Counted from the first letter of the stretch, positions 1 to 10,197 are shown. The stretch is 64,000 nt of DNA from Heloderma charlesbogerti (GCA_026122225.1 JANEZZ010000310.1:124001-188000), one strand, 5' to 3'. Notes: generated by a model from the sequence alone, not told the origin. Program-made: numbers and translations.

Positions 1-45
1 GGCATCTTGCCCAAGGATCTTCGAAAACCTAGAACCAGCACTAAT
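1..45. repeat. Dispersed repeat, 3' edge
   Basis: About 40 bases here match 28975-29018 closely (shared words include CTTGCCCAAGG and CCAGCACT). That second copy follows the body of a repeat that also occurs inverted at 24715-24990. The family is unidentified. Confidence 0.5.
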
Positions 46-665
46 GGAAAATGTAATGTTTGTACATCCAGTTGGGGATTTTGCAGAAGAAGGAAGTCAG
101 CAAAACCACCCAAGCCCAACATGACTGGAGGATGTATGGAGCCTCATTCTGAGATCTCAACATTCAGCCACCTTCAATGTGCTAGGTGAGGCCACACTAG
201 CTAATACGTGACTCAACTGACATTTTAATCTGAATAGTACTGGCCATGCGTCACCATTTGAATACAGCTCTAATCAAAAGCCCTTGGGGTGGGGTGGAGC
301 GACATTTTGTTCCTCTGCCCTTTGCATATTATTTAGCCTAAAAGCCAAATAGCTTTACTCCAGCAGTCCCGTAACCTGAGAAACAGCAAGGTCTTCCTAC
401 CTCTGGCTGGGGGTGGGGGGTGGGGATCTCATTAAGCAGCCATTCCTGATCTTTGTCTAAACCAAAGTCAGCATGTAGAAATCTGCTCAGTCCTTCAAGC
501 TACACACACACATCATTTTGTCTGAATGAAGAGCCTATGTTGTTTGAAAGCTTGCATGTGACAGCTTCGAACTGGATCCATTGGCCCCCTGATAGTTCTC
601 ACTACTTCTGTGCCTCCATTTCGATGGGTCTACAGCAGGACTATCATTATCTGGATTTCCCTTGG
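46..665. other. No recognisable gene
   Basis: This stretch holds only short frames without family resemblance and a G-rich tract near 405-425. I see no repeat family that recurs in the window. Confidence 0.5.
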
Positions 666-868
666 GGATAGGCCATAGCTCAGTGGTAGAGCCCCTGCTT
701 TGCATGCAGAAGGCCTCAGGTTTGAGATCCATGGCATTTCCAGGTATGGGGGCTGGGAAAGAATCCTGCCTGAAACCCCGAAGAGCTGCTGTCGGTCAGC
801 GTTGGCAATGTTGGGCTAGATGGACCAAGGGTCTGACTCAGTATTAGGCAGCTTCCTATGTTCCTACC
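666..868 (+). repeat. tRNA-derived SINE (family A)
   Basis: The 5' part resembles a tRNA gene. It has an A-box-like AGCTCAGTGGTAGAGC, the CTTTGCATGCAGAAGG word, and a degraded B box near 718-728. The body carries GGGCTAGATGGACC and it ends GGCAGCTTCCTATGTTC. The same organisation recurs at 21436, 50640 and, as fragments, at 29125, 31740 and 32150. It is a SINE rather than a functional tRNA gene because the acceptor stem is not closed and the sequence runs on for about 130 bases. Confidence 0.8.
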
Positions 869-1671
869 AATGGGCAGGGAAGGGGCGTGTAAGGGAATTA
901 ACTTGCATGGGGTGTTGCAGGTGGGGTGGAGTGGGGAGGTCAGAATAGCAGGTGACAATGTAAATCACAGCTCCAGCATGTGATGGATCTCTGGCACAGT
1001 CAAATGCAGCATTTCTCTCAGGTCACATATGCTGGAGAAGCATTAAATGCAACCGTTGTGCATCTCTCCCAAAGGCTAGATGAGGTCATTATTCTGCTCA
1101 GAGGGCAGGAATAGCTCAGAGGACGAGCAGGAGACCGTATTTTATCTCCTCGTGCGTGAGGCTGCAGAGCGTGGGAAACACAGGGTGCATTTGTCATCTA
1201 ACACAGATCAATTCAACAAGCCAAGAGGGGAGAAGCACAGAAGCATTTGTCATCGAGAATGGATCGCACTCTCATGGCAGATGCCTGCCTGCGATTATTT
1301 AAATTAAATATTATGTTTCGTTAACTGTAAAATATATAATTAATAAACATTTCCCTCTGCCCTCTTTTTTTAAATTAAATCTTGCTGCAAGGATCTGATT
1401 GCATAAATAAATCTCTGCTTCCCCCTATGTCGACATGTGAGAGAGGAAGAGTGCATGAGTGTGCACGTATGTGCATATGTGCTGGCTTCCTTTATGGGTT
1501 GTAAAGTTTTTGTAGAGGAATTGTATCTTCCTCTAGGCTGAGGCTAGATTCCTTAAGAATGCCTGACCGTCCATTAAGTATTTTATAACCTGGATTGGCT
1601 AGAGAAAAATCAGAGAAAGTTCTGCTTCCTGCGATACAATTTCTCTTGTAGGTGTATTGCTCTCCTGTAGG
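869..1671. other. No recognisable gene
   Basis: About 800 bases of apparently single-copy sequence, AT-rich around 1300-1400. No exon, repeat family or RNA gene was recognised. Confidence 0.5.
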
Positions 1672-2630
1672 TAGGGATGTCAGAGAATTCCGCCATGGAT
1701 CTCAGTGAGGCCAAATGCCAGTGCAATCGGCCCCCCGAAATCTGTGGCGGAACGGCCTGCCAGCACCCCACCCCCCTGCGGATCCCCCCCGGGACGAGAC
1801 TTACCTGGGGCGGATCTTCCGGGCGGCGGCAGCTCTGGTGGTGGCTCTGGCGAAGGCGGCGGCAGCAGCCGGTCTTCCGACTGGCTGCCGCCACCGCCAT
1901 TTCCAGGCTTGTGAAAAAAAGAGAAAAAAAAGATGTGATAGGCTACGTGAAGATTTACGTAGCCTATCATGGCTACGTTTAAAAAAAAAGGAAAAAAAGA
2001 CGTGATAGGCTACGTAAAGATTTACGTAGCCTATCATGGTTGGGGGTGGGTTTAAAAAAAAAAAAACATACGCAAATGGCGGCGGCTACGGCTGCCGCCA
2101 TTTGCATTCCGTCTTTTTGGCCGTCTTGATCTACGTAAATATTTACATAGACTATGATGGCGAAAATCAAGGGGAACGTAAATAGCGTAGTGGGCGCTAT
2201 TTGCGTCTCTTTTTCATTCACCATTTTAGCCTACGTAAATCTTTACGTAGGCTAAAACGGGGAATCAAAAGGGGACGCAAATGGCGCCCGCTACGCTATT
2301 TGCATTCCCCTTGATTTTCACCATCATAGTCTACGTAAATATTTATGTAAATATTTCTTCTATGTAAAAAGAAGGAACACAAATGGCGGCAGCCGTAGCC
2401 ACCACCATTTGCGTATGCGTTTTTTGGGGGGGGGTTGTTTTTACCCAGAACCCTCTGCGGCCGGAAATCCGGCTGCAGATGGCTCTGGCCTGGCCGTTCA
2501 AGGATTCCGGGGGGGAGGAACGGAGCGCCTCCCCCCCTGGCCAGGATTCCGGGGGGAGGGACGGAACGCCTCCCCCCACACACACCATCAACATAATCCG
2601 CAAAAGGTAAGTCACTTTCGTACATCCCTA
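1672..2630. mobile_element. Non-autonomous hAT-like element with palindrome modules
   Basis: The element begins TAGGGATGTCAGAG and ends ACATCCCTA. It is flanked by a perfect 8-bp direct duplication, CCTGTAGG, at 1664-1671 and 2631-2638. Eight-base duplications and TAGGG-type ends fit the hAT superfamily. The first 240 bases are GC-rich and homologous to 7484-7705. The middle consists of alternating palindromes, and a G-rich section with two copies of a roughly 40-base unit lies near 2500-2575. No transposase frame is present; short open frames on both strands are a by-product of GC-rich repeats. It must have been moved in trans. The superfamily call is inference from the ends and duplication length. 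Confidence 0.85.
1936..2349. repeat. Array of palindromic modules
   Basis: Nearly perfect 34-base palindromes with half-site TGATAGGCTACGTAAA lie at 1936-1969 and 2003-2036. A variant with half-site TTTTAGCCTACGTAAA is at 2224-2257, and shorter cores are at 2131-2150 and 2331-2349. They alternate with a second palindrome type, half-site GCAAATGGCGGC, best seen at 2072-2105 with variants near 2178-2206, 2275-2312 and 2378-2415. A or T runs separate several modules. Confidence 0.9.
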
Positions 2631-2653
2631 CCTGTAGGTCACACCTACAACAG

Positions 2654-3189
2654 TGTCAGGAACGCCCTGGCGGCCTCTTTCAGTAGACTCCAATAGCCAA
2701 CTCAAGACACAGACGAAAGGTTTCTTTTCAAACTTTAATCCTTTTACAACTTAATGACTCTTTCAGATGCTAATCACCAGCGACTAAAGAAAGGAACAGC
2801 AGAGTGGCCTAAGCTTCGAATAGGCAGTTGATCCCCGTTTGAAAGAGTCACTTGAAGACCCAGAACTTATGGGCTAGGGAGAGATCCTCCCTCTTTCCCT
2901 TGGGTCCATGAGAGGCGGCCGCTGCTTGCATGCCAAACGGGCACTATGCCTCCTTTCTGCGCCCTCCATCACTCGTCGCTCTCTGCATCTGCGTCGAGCA
3001 TCTAGCAAGCCTCGTTCCTGCACTTTCTCACTGCTAGGATCACTATCTATCTCAGGAATGCCGGCAGGAGGAATCTCTGCCAGCTGCTGTGCCTGTGAGG
3101 GATGAGCTGGCTCCTCTCCCACGGATTGCTGTTCCTCCTCAGAATCAGAACTGCTCTGGGGCTCTATGGGCTCAGTTTCCACCCTGACA
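2654..3189 (-). repeat. Putative solo LTR (Gypsy-like)
   Basis: The segment is bounded by TGTCAGG at 2654 and CCTGACA ending at 3189, i.e. TG...CA ends with a 7-bp inverted repeat. On the minus strand it carries an ATTAAA polyadenylation-like signal around 2741 and an open frame. I see no internal retroviral or Gypsy domains on either side and no clear 4-6 bp target duplication. A solo LTR is the best explanation but is not proven, and the class is a guess from the acidic and Arg-rich frame. Confidence 0.4.
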
Positions 3190-3221
3190 TCCAGCAGTTG
3201 CATAAGGCTGTGAGATTGCAA
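2874..3221 (-). pseudogene. 115-codon frame overlapping the putative LTR
   Basis: The frame translates to an acidic Ser/Glu-rich stretch (SSDSEEEQQ, about residues 23-31) followed by an Arg-rich C-terminus (ARRRCRERR, about residues 75-83) ending HSARLACKQR before a short tail. I recognise no catalytic domain. Acidic then basic tails of this kind occur where LTR-retrotransposon pol frames run into the LTR, so it may be the tail of such a gene. It crosses the proposed LTR edge at 3189, and no pol-like sequence lies upstream on the minus strand. It could also be a chance frame in LTR DNA. Confidence 0.3.
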
Positions 3222-3670
3222 CTACTGATGGATGAACTTACCCCATGTGAATTTACTCTGAAAGCAATGAATTTCTGCATGAGAGCTTGAAGAAGAATTC
3301 TCCTTTAATGCAAAATCTTGTTCTGCATAAGCACGTTTTTGCACATGTGCAATATCAAGGCACAACTTGGGAGCTGTTCTTTGGAATTGTGTAGTGCAGC
3401 ATGATGTCATACATTACCAAATTATGTGCCCCCTATCTGATTGTTGTTTTTACAACAACGTGTGGCCTGCCTGCATGATGGTGTCAGGTGACGTTTACTC
3501 ACCATCACTGATCACTGGTATGAAGATGGAGCCACAAGTCAGAGCTTCGGCGGCAACAGTGTGGATGAGGGAAGCAGCTAAGGAAACTGCTTCAATTAAG
3601 TTGGGGAGAGGAGGTTGGGGTGGTAGGACAACAGAAAATTTAGGGGAAGGATCTGTGTACTACTTTACTG
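3190..3670. other. No recognisable gene
   Basis: Nothing recognisable was seen, apart from the 8-bp target duplication CTTTACTG at 3663-3670 belonging to the next element. Confidence 0.5.
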
Positions 3671-4147
3671 TAGGAATGGTGGAGGAATGCATCAGGAGGG
3701 GTGGAGTTCGCCAAGCTTTCAGCAACTTGGCCCCCTGGACTTCATCTCGCTTCCCCATGAGCTGGCTCGACTCAATCTGCATCAAGCTGAGCCACCTCAT
3801 GATTTTCTAGTTTTTTGTTTTTCTTGTCAAAAGAAAGTTGCATGAATTGCAGTCACAATTTGCATAATTTGCACTAATTCTGGCCGTAATGTGCTTAATT
3901 TGTGCAAATTGCAGCCGTAATCTGTGCAAATTAAACACATCTCATCTGTAATTTGTGCAAATTGCGCAAATTGCATGTGTGGTTTGTACAACTTTCTATT
4001 GACTAAAGAAACAAAAACCTACAAAAAGTTCCTGGAGTTTGGGGAAAGCCTGAGGCTCTACTTGCGTTGCGAATGCAAGCCAAACCAGGCAAGCGGGGAT
4101 CCATCAGGCCCGCAAAGGGCCAGATTTTCAAAGCATGGACATCCCTA
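3671..4147. mobile_element. hAT-like non-autonomous element, TTTGCAC-rich
   Basis: It begins TAGGAATGGT and ends ACATCCCTA. A perfect 8-bp duplication, CTTTACTG, flanks it (3663-3670 and 4148-4155). The interior from about 3840 to 3995 is a run of degenerate units built on AATTTGTGCAAATTGCA. The right third is related to the opposite end of 63222-63544. There is no transposase. Confidence 0.7.
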
Positions 4148-5496
4148 CTTTACTGCATGTTCTAAAGCTCACAGTCAATTGTGAACTGAATATTGAATTT
4201 CAAATACGTCGATCCAGGCTCCCTACAAAAGTGAGCTTTACGAATGGCTGAGGTTCAACCACTCAGCCACCTAATTATGAAATTCAGCAGCATCACGAAT
4301 TGCAACCCAGAGATTTTCTTGTTGTTCATCTGCTGCTGGTTTGGGAGACTCAGTTGCCACAGGTTATACTGCCCATTTCTCACTGCCTACCAAGTCCTGC
4401 CTGTCATCTTCCCCACTGCTATACAAGCAGGATTCTAGATGGGGCACATAATAGGTTGAGGATGCAAACAGATTATTTTAAGGGTAGGAGCAGTCTGAAC
4501 AACTCAGCCTCCAGATTCCACAGCAGAGTTAAGGGGGGAAAGGGGTGTGTGGAATCTCCGGGTGGCAGCCTGGCTCCCCTACAGTGATAACCAAGACAGA
4601 TTTATACACAGGTACGCCAAGATCCTAACAGATTGTCAGCATTTATGAGTCTGATTCATGGGTACTTTTCATATTCCCATTTGACTTGTGGGGCTACTCC
4701 TGTGCACTGAAATTGAAATATGAGAAAAGGCCCAGTCTGTGCAGTGTAGAATAAATCTTCCATCAGATTTGAGTTATTGATTTTAGTTGGTTTTATTTTA
4801 ATTCCTTGACTCCAAAAGTGGCTTCTCATGCAAGGTGTTTGGACTGGGCTACATCTACCTGAATGCAAACACGGTCAGTTGTGAGAAACGCGTGCCGGGA
4901 ATAGTTTGTGACATATCCTTTAAAATGCATGGACAAGCAAGGGGGGGTGCGTGTGTGTGTGGCATGGTTTCTGTTATGGATGAGTACAAGTTTTTGTGGA
5001 GAAATTACATCCACAATTATTTTGCAGCTTCTCAAAGCCGGAGGGCTGTGGATCCTTTCCAAGAAACAAACAGTTGAATCAGCCTGTCTTGTATCACTCA
5101 GTCTAATTTGCAAGCAAACAATAATATAAGATCTACAATCTAGCTGATTTTATGAGCACATATAAATATACTTACGTAGGAGGTGCATACACTTAATCAT
5201 ACCAGCAATTCTTCTGTTCCAGCACTTTTCACTCTGGACGCAGAACAGATCACAAACCCAGAGTTTCAAGAAGAGGCTTTGCCCATTCAGCTCTGACACT
5301 CATTAACTGGACTTCACATGTGCAAAACACATATGCCCCAACTGTCCCTATGTTCTGTTTTCTGTCCATGATAAACCATAGTCCCTATTTTGTCCCTTTT
5401 TTGCCTTTTAGAAAGGTCTTACATTTTAGGGGTTTGACTTGTTGGACTTGCCGTTCTTCAGGATTCAGTTCAGCTCACTTTTGAGAGTCTCTGGAA
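4148..5496. other. No recognisable gene
   Basis: About 1.35 kb with no conserved frame. The longest frames (70-95 codons on either strand) show no family resemblance and overlap each other. Confidence 0.5.
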
Positions 5497-5624
5497 CAGC
5501 ATTCCCTAACCTGGTGCCCTCCAGATGTTTGGGACTACCACTCCTAGCATTCCTGAACATTGACCATGTTGGCTGGGAGTTGAAGACCAAAACAGCTGGA
5601 GGGCACCAGGTTGGGGAAGGCTGT
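5497..5624. mobile_element. Foldback MITE, family B
   Basis: The two halves are inverted copies. The left reads CCTAACCTGGTGCCCTCCAG and the right ends GGCACCAGGTTGGGGAAGG. The family recurs more than ten times in the window. Termini in some copies (CAGGGGTGGG) suggest a hAT origin. Confidence 0.8.
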
Positions 5625-5949
5625 TCTAGATCTCAGAGAGGAGAGGAGATGATTCATCTCTAGCATCAATGCATGCGCATGCTTGCTAAAGAGGGTTGAC
5701 CCTGCCATGAGCTATGGTGAGCAGGCAGCAGATTGGGAGGAACAACAGATTGTGCACCCATTGCCACCACCTGCCCACTGCCCATGCTGAGTGCCTCTGC
5801 TGATGTTTTCACTGTGCCTCTGTGTAGGGAGGTATAAGAAATTCATTTCAGTTTGTCTTTGATCAGTATTTATCCAGTTTGCCTTCCGGGCTGAACATGG
5901 ACTTGGACACAAACTGCAGTCAAAGTATGTATGTTCCTGAGCTTGCAGT
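5625..5949. other. No recognisable gene
   Basis: Nothing recognisable was seen. Confidence 0.4.
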
Positions 5950-6251
5950 GTGATTTATGGACCCCACAAAAAGCGTTCACCATCATGCATACATTGGAAC
6001 AATATGCATGACAAAATGTGTACTTTTGAAAAATGTGCACAGCTGTGCTTTAATCAATGGGAGAAGAATGCATACATTTACAAGATGTTATGTCCATTTG
6101 GAAAAACACACATGAAAATATGCACAGATTTTCATGCGAAAAGAAAAGAAAAAGCTTGCAATCTGATATGGACTCAAGCTTCAGAAAGAGCTTTGAGGCT
6201 GAATTCAGAGAACTTCGGCAAGCTTGAGTTTTGCTGATTTGCACATCCCTG
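5950..6251. mobile_element. Probable TAGGGATGT-type element, partial
   Basis: The right end TTTGCACATCCCTG matches the terminal word of the other hAT-like elements here, and the interior has repeated ATGCATAC and GTGCACA words. No matching left end or target duplication was found. Confidence 0.4.
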
Positions 6252-7018
6252 GCCCTGTGAAGTCCACTTTCCCTCCACCTTTGTAGAAACAGATTCTATC
6301 CAGAGACAGTACATCTTTCTCTGGAAAGAACTACTGGCCTTGTAAAGGCTGACTTGAGCCTCCCATCATTAAAGGAAGCAAGGGATATGAAATGGTAGCT
6401 CCCTTTCCTTGATTCCCACACTCCTGATTCTTGATGCTAAAGTGTGAACTGGAAGCCCAGACTCTTGCTGTCAAGGTGTCCCAGCTGAAAGGACTTGTGC
6501 GGCTCCTCTAACACATCACAATCATCTGGAGGGCTCATATATACTGCCTATCACTTTCTGGCTAACCCCAAATCTTAAAAGGAATCCCAGGAGATGGTTA
6601 GCTGTGATCACACCACTGGTCTGCAATATATCAGAGCACGATGGCTTCACCAGCTCAGCTAATGTTGATCTGAATCCCTTCTTTATTCTGGGGTTGTTCT
6701 GGCCAGCGTGTATTATTTACATAATATATTCCTCTGGTAATTTGCTCCTTCCCCTGCGCCGGAGTCTGATCTGCAATATTTTTCCATGCTGTCAGTGCAC
6801 CTCAAGGCTATGCCAGAGTCAAGCTGGATGTTCTCCAGGGATGTATGAGTGGACACTTGCTTATGTGCCACTGCTTACACAGTTCATTTGAAGAATCTCT
6901 CTGGAGTAATGTGCAATGGCACACATTTCCAGTGCAGTCCAGGGGATAGGAACCCAGAGAGTTGTGGTCCAAAACAGCATGGGTTCCTGCCTTGAGTCAT
7001 TTTTATGCATGTGGCCAA
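6252..7018. other. No recognisable gene
   Basis: About 770 bases with no recurring repeat or conserved frame. Confidence 0.5.
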
Positions 7019-7063
7019 TAGGGTGGCCATGTACCCTACTTTACAGAAGGTAGTCCTCCATTT

Positions 7064-7343
7064 GAGCCTCATGTGGCACAGAGTGGTAGGCGGCAGTATT
7101 GCAACCGAAACTCTCCCCACGACCTGAGTTCGATCCCAGCGGAAGCCGGGTCTCGGGTAGCTGGCTCAGGTCGACTCAACCTTCCATCCTTCTGAGGTCG
7201 GTAAAATGAGTACCCAGCTTGCTGGGGGAAAGGTAGTCACGACTGGGGAAGGCAAGGGCAAACCGCCCCGCTACAGTCTGCCAAGAAAACGCCAGCGCAA
7301 GCAGGTGTCCCTCTAGGGGTCAGCAATGACTCAGTGTTTACAC
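7064..7343 (+). repeat. tRNA-derived SINE, probably Sauria type
   Basis: The segment is flanked by a perfect 12-bp duplication, AGTCCTCCATTT (7052-7063 and 7344-7355). The 5' part has a tRNA-like A box (TGGCACAGAGTGGTAGGCGG) and B box (GAGTTCGATCCC). It continues with GGTCGGTAAAATGAGTACCC and ends GGTCAGCAATGACTCAGTG. The layout fits the Sauria SINE as I remember it, but the family name needs a library comparison. Confidence 0.8.
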
Positions 7344-7718
7344 AGTCCTCCATTTAAAGGCATTCTCTATTTGGAGGGCTGTCCAGTCCGAGCCTGGTTT
7401 AAAAATAAAGATCCCAAAGAAAGGGGAGCCAAGAGCCTTGAAAATGCCCATCAACTTTTAGCATCGGGTCAGCTAGGGATGTCAGAGAATTTCACCACGA
7501 ATCTCGGGGAGGCCGAATGCCAGCGCATTCGGCCCCCCAAAATCGGTGGCGAAACAGTCTGCCCCCCCGCCCCCCCGGGACGGGACTTACCTTTGGCGAA
7601 TGTCCCTGGCGGCAGCAGCTCTGGCGGCGGTTTGGCGGCGGTTCGGCGGCAGCGGCTGCGGCAGCCGGTCTTCCGATCGGCTGCCGCCGCCGCCACTTCC
7701 AGTAAAAAAAAAACCACG

Positions 7719-7944
7719 TGATATGCTATGTAAAGATTTACGTAGCCTATCATGGCTAGATTTTCAAAAAATACCATGATAGGCTACGTAAATGTTTACA
7801 TAGCCTATCATGGCTGAGTGAAAAAAAAAAACCCGTGCGTACGCAAATGGCGGCGCCTATGGGCACCGCCATTTGCGTACGCGTGGTTTTTTTTTTTCTT
7901 CACTCAGCCATGATAGGCTACATAAACATTTACGTAGCCTATCA
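7719..7944. repeat. Three 34-base palindromes and a long hairpin
   Basis: Palindromes with half-site TGATAGGCTACGTAAA or close variants are at 7719-7752, 7777-7810 and 7911-7944. The last two are arms of a larger inverted repeat centred near 7858. Its inner part is a GC-rich palindrome (CGCAAATGGCGG... and its inverse) bordered by an A run on the left and a T run on the right. The total foldback is about 170 bases. Confidence 0.9.
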
Positions 7945-8017
7945 CGGCTGACTGCAGGGACGCAAACGGCGGTGGCTACGGCCACCGCCATTTGTGTTCC
8001 TGGCCAGCCAGGATTCG

Positions 8018-8258
8018 CAGCGGGAGGGACGGGGCGCCTCCCCCCTGGCCAGAATTTCGGGGGGAGGGACGGGGCGCCTCCCCCCTGGCCAGAATTTCAG
8101 GGGGAGGGACGGGGCACCTCTCCCCCAGCCAGATTTTTTGGGGGGAGGGACGGGGCACCTCCCCCCTGGCCAGAATTTTGGGGGGAGGGATGGGGCACCT
8201 CCCCCCCAGCCAGAATTTCGGGGGGAGGGACGGAGTGCCTCCTCCCACCGCAAAGCAA
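8018..8258. repeat. GC-rich tandem array, unit about 40 bp
   Basis: About five and a half units with the core GGGGAGGGACGGGGCGCCTC followed by CCCCCTGGCCAGAATTT. Units differ by single changes such as GCGCC to GCACC. Two related units occur in the sister element near 2500-2575. Confidence 0.9.
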
Positions 8259-8375
8259 ATTTCGTCAAAGGTAAGTGACTTCCGTACATCCCTATGGTCA
8301 GCAGGCTGAGTGACAGGAACACAGGTCACCTGCTCACAGTTTTCCCCACTATGGAGAGATACAGGGATTGTGTAA

Positions 8376-8568
8376 AATCCATACCGTTTGTGTTTCTTGG
8401 ATTGTCAGGCACCTTTTGTTCCATGGTCCTCCCATCGATGGAATCGGATTTTTTTTTAGTTCCTGAATTGCCACAAATGCACATGTGCGCAAATGTGCAC
8501 GAAGCCCCCCCAAATGCACAAAATCCCCCCAAATGTGCATTTTCATGCTTTAGCCTATGGTGAAATGC
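8376..8568 (-). mobile_element. Fragment of the TAGGGATGTCAGAG element family
   Basis: The words AAAATCCATAC, GGATTGTCAGGCACCTTTTG and AATCGGATTTTT, and the series of short ATGTGCA units, match in inverse the right parts of 14022-14452 and 22005-22500. The outer terminus is missing. Confidence 0.6.
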
Positions 8569-8754
8569 TCCAGGTTTCAGTCAGAACCAGTTAGAACTCT
8601 AAAGGAGCTACTCAAGGAGTGAAGCACCAAGCCTCCACTGCTTGGATAGCTTGCAAAGCACCTTGGATAACTCCTTTAAAGTTCTGACTGGTTCTGACTG
8701 AAACCCAGAATGGATTTACTGCCCCACCAAAATCAGAGGCACCAGCCTCCACTG
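8569..8754. mobile_element. Foldback MITE, family A, left-truncated
   Basis: Two arms pair over roughly 80 bases: CAGTCAGAACCAGTTAGAAC near 8578 and its inverse near 8680-8700. The right terminus is ACCAGCCTCCACTG. The left terminus is lost. Confidence 0.75.
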
Positions 8755-9964
8755 GTAAAAAGTCCCACGTAAAGCCTTGTACAACCCATGCAGTTTTAGA
8801 GCTGTGCACAGATGGCCTCTCAAAACTCTCCACCTTACTTGTGGGCAGAGAAATTTGGGAAATAATTTCACTAAATTCCTCCAGAGGAGGGAGAAATTCT
8901 CAACAGTTTCTCCCAGGTAGGGCTCCCCATTAGCAGGGCTTGTAACACAGCTGCTTTTGTTTGGGGTAAGGGTTTGGGTTTTTTTGTTCTGCAACAGCAT
9001 AAACTGCATTGGCAGGCTTGCCCCCATTTTGCATCCACCACAATGCAGGTGTGAGTGGGTGGGGAAGTGTTGTGTCAAGCTCCAGGGGTGAGGTAAAGTT
9101 AGTGCTTTGCCAAAATCTGTTCTCTAATTTCCAGAAAGTTCTCTTCCCCCAAGAAAGGAGCTTCCATTTTTCTGCCTCGTTCTCAGGACAGTCTATAATT
9201 TATGCTGAATTTCTTTTGGTGGTGTTTTTGAGCTTACCTAATCACAGCCAGCCTCCCAGGCGGCCCGCGCATCCTGATCTGCAAAAGCCCTAGGGAGGAA
9301 TTAGCTCATGATGCAATCCATGGGGCTTCAGTTGAAGTGTAGGGAGCTGAGGAGGCCACAGGCTGCGGGAGAGATGATTGTACAGTGAAAGACAGGACAC
9401 CGGTGCTCACTCCTTGGCCATCTCCTAAGTAAGATAAGCCCCAGAAACCCAAACCCAACCCAGGAGAATTTCTCCGAAATTTCTTCTCCTTTGAATTTCT
9501 TTTTAAAAGCAATGTCTCTTCTATCAACTTGAATGAGAATGGTCTAAAAAATACGGGAGAAATTTTTGGCACAGCACTATGCAGTTTACACTGGGCCCAA
9601 CAGAGGGATAGGTTCCTTTTCCAGCCTCATTCCTCTATAGGGAGAGGGGCGGGGGGGCTGAATGATCATCCCCACCCATTCACCCACCAGTTATCTTCAT
9701 CACCAATTGGGGGTCAGACCCTTGGCTTCCCACGTCCAAGACCCATGGATGTCACTGCTGCCTCTGAAACCTACTTCCTTTAGAATATGAGCTGCTGTAT
9801 CCCGTCCCAATGAAAGCTATACATGAGCAGATGCTCATAGATTTATTGTTATTAGTGGTGGGGAAAAGAGCAACCCAGCGCGAGAGCTCCTAGACCCAGT
9901 TGTTCTCCTATGATTTATCTCCTGTGCAGTAAAAATGCTCCTTGTTTAGTCTAGTCATCTTTAG
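8755..9964. other. No recognisable gene
   Basis: About 1.2 kb with no recognised repeat or exon. The 120-codon frame on the minus strand at 8716-9078 begins inside a foldback element and resembles nothing known to me. Confidence 0.5.
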
Positions 9965-10000
9965 GGAGGAAAAAGGGGGAGAGAGAGGGAGGGAGGGAGG

Positions 10001-10043
<43 letters not shown>
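9965..10043. repeat. GGGA/GA microsatellite
   Basis: A purine-rich tract of GGGA units passes into about 20 GA dinucleotides. On the other strand it yields spurious Ser/Leu repeats. Confidence 0.95.
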
Positions 10044-10047
<4 letters not shown>

Positions 10048-10197
10048 ATGTATTCCATTCCTCTTGCAGGAATGTTTTATGCAAATCACTAATGAGGCAA
10101 TTTGCATATTTGTAGCTGATTTGCATGAAGCCATAAACCTGGTGGTGGCTGCTGTTGTTTCTTTAATGTGTGGCTTTAGTGCTGTCACACTGACAGG

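Larger units (their letters stand above)
7474..8294. mobile_element. Non-autonomous hAT-like element with palindrome modules
   Basis: It begins TAGGGATGTCAGAG and ends GTACATCCCTA. The duplications GGGTCAGC (7466-7473) and TGGTCAGC (8295-8302) match at 7 of 8 bases. The GC-rich left part is homologous to 1682-1915. It is followed by three 34-base palindromes, a long hairpin and a GC-rich tandem array. No transposase frame is present. The target is the older TAGGGTGGCCA repeat. Confidence 0.85.
7019..8375 (+). repeat. TAGGGTGGCCA repeat, interrupted twice
   Basis: An interspersed repeat beginning TAGGGTGGCCATG. Its body reads through 7019-7063, 7344-7473 and 8295-8375. A SINE at 7064 and a hAT-like element at 7474 interrupt it. 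Related copies lie at 10198, 10999, 14000, 16795, 31219, 38242, 41597 and 57045. Ends such as TAGGGTGGCCA and TGGCCACCGTA are inverted, which suggests an old DNA transposon, but no convincing target duplication was found. Confidence 0.65.

Noticed and set aside
666..740. tRNA gene-like sequence (also in the family B SINEs)
   Set aside because: A and B boxes are present but the cloverleaf does not close and the sequence continues as a SINE body.
1690..1915. CpG-island-like GC-rich stretch (also 7500-7705 and 7960-8250)
   Set aside because: It lies inside a mobile element and is repeated in its sister copy, so it does not mark a gene promoter.
1936..2349. Regularly repeated palindromes that might suggest a CRISPR array
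   Set aside because: Spacing is irregular, the intervening sequences are themselves related palindromes, the host is a vertebrate, and the array is bounded by transposon ends.
3367..3810. A 147-codon plus-strand frame
   Set aside because: It crosses the left edge of the 3671-4147 element and matches no family I know.
7942..8329. Gly/Pro-rich frames of 94-133 codons on both strands
   Set aside because: Produced by the GC-rich 40-bp tandem array, which is open in several frames at once.
9908..10188. Ser/Leu-repeat frames on the minus strand
   Set aside because: Translations of a GA microsatellite.
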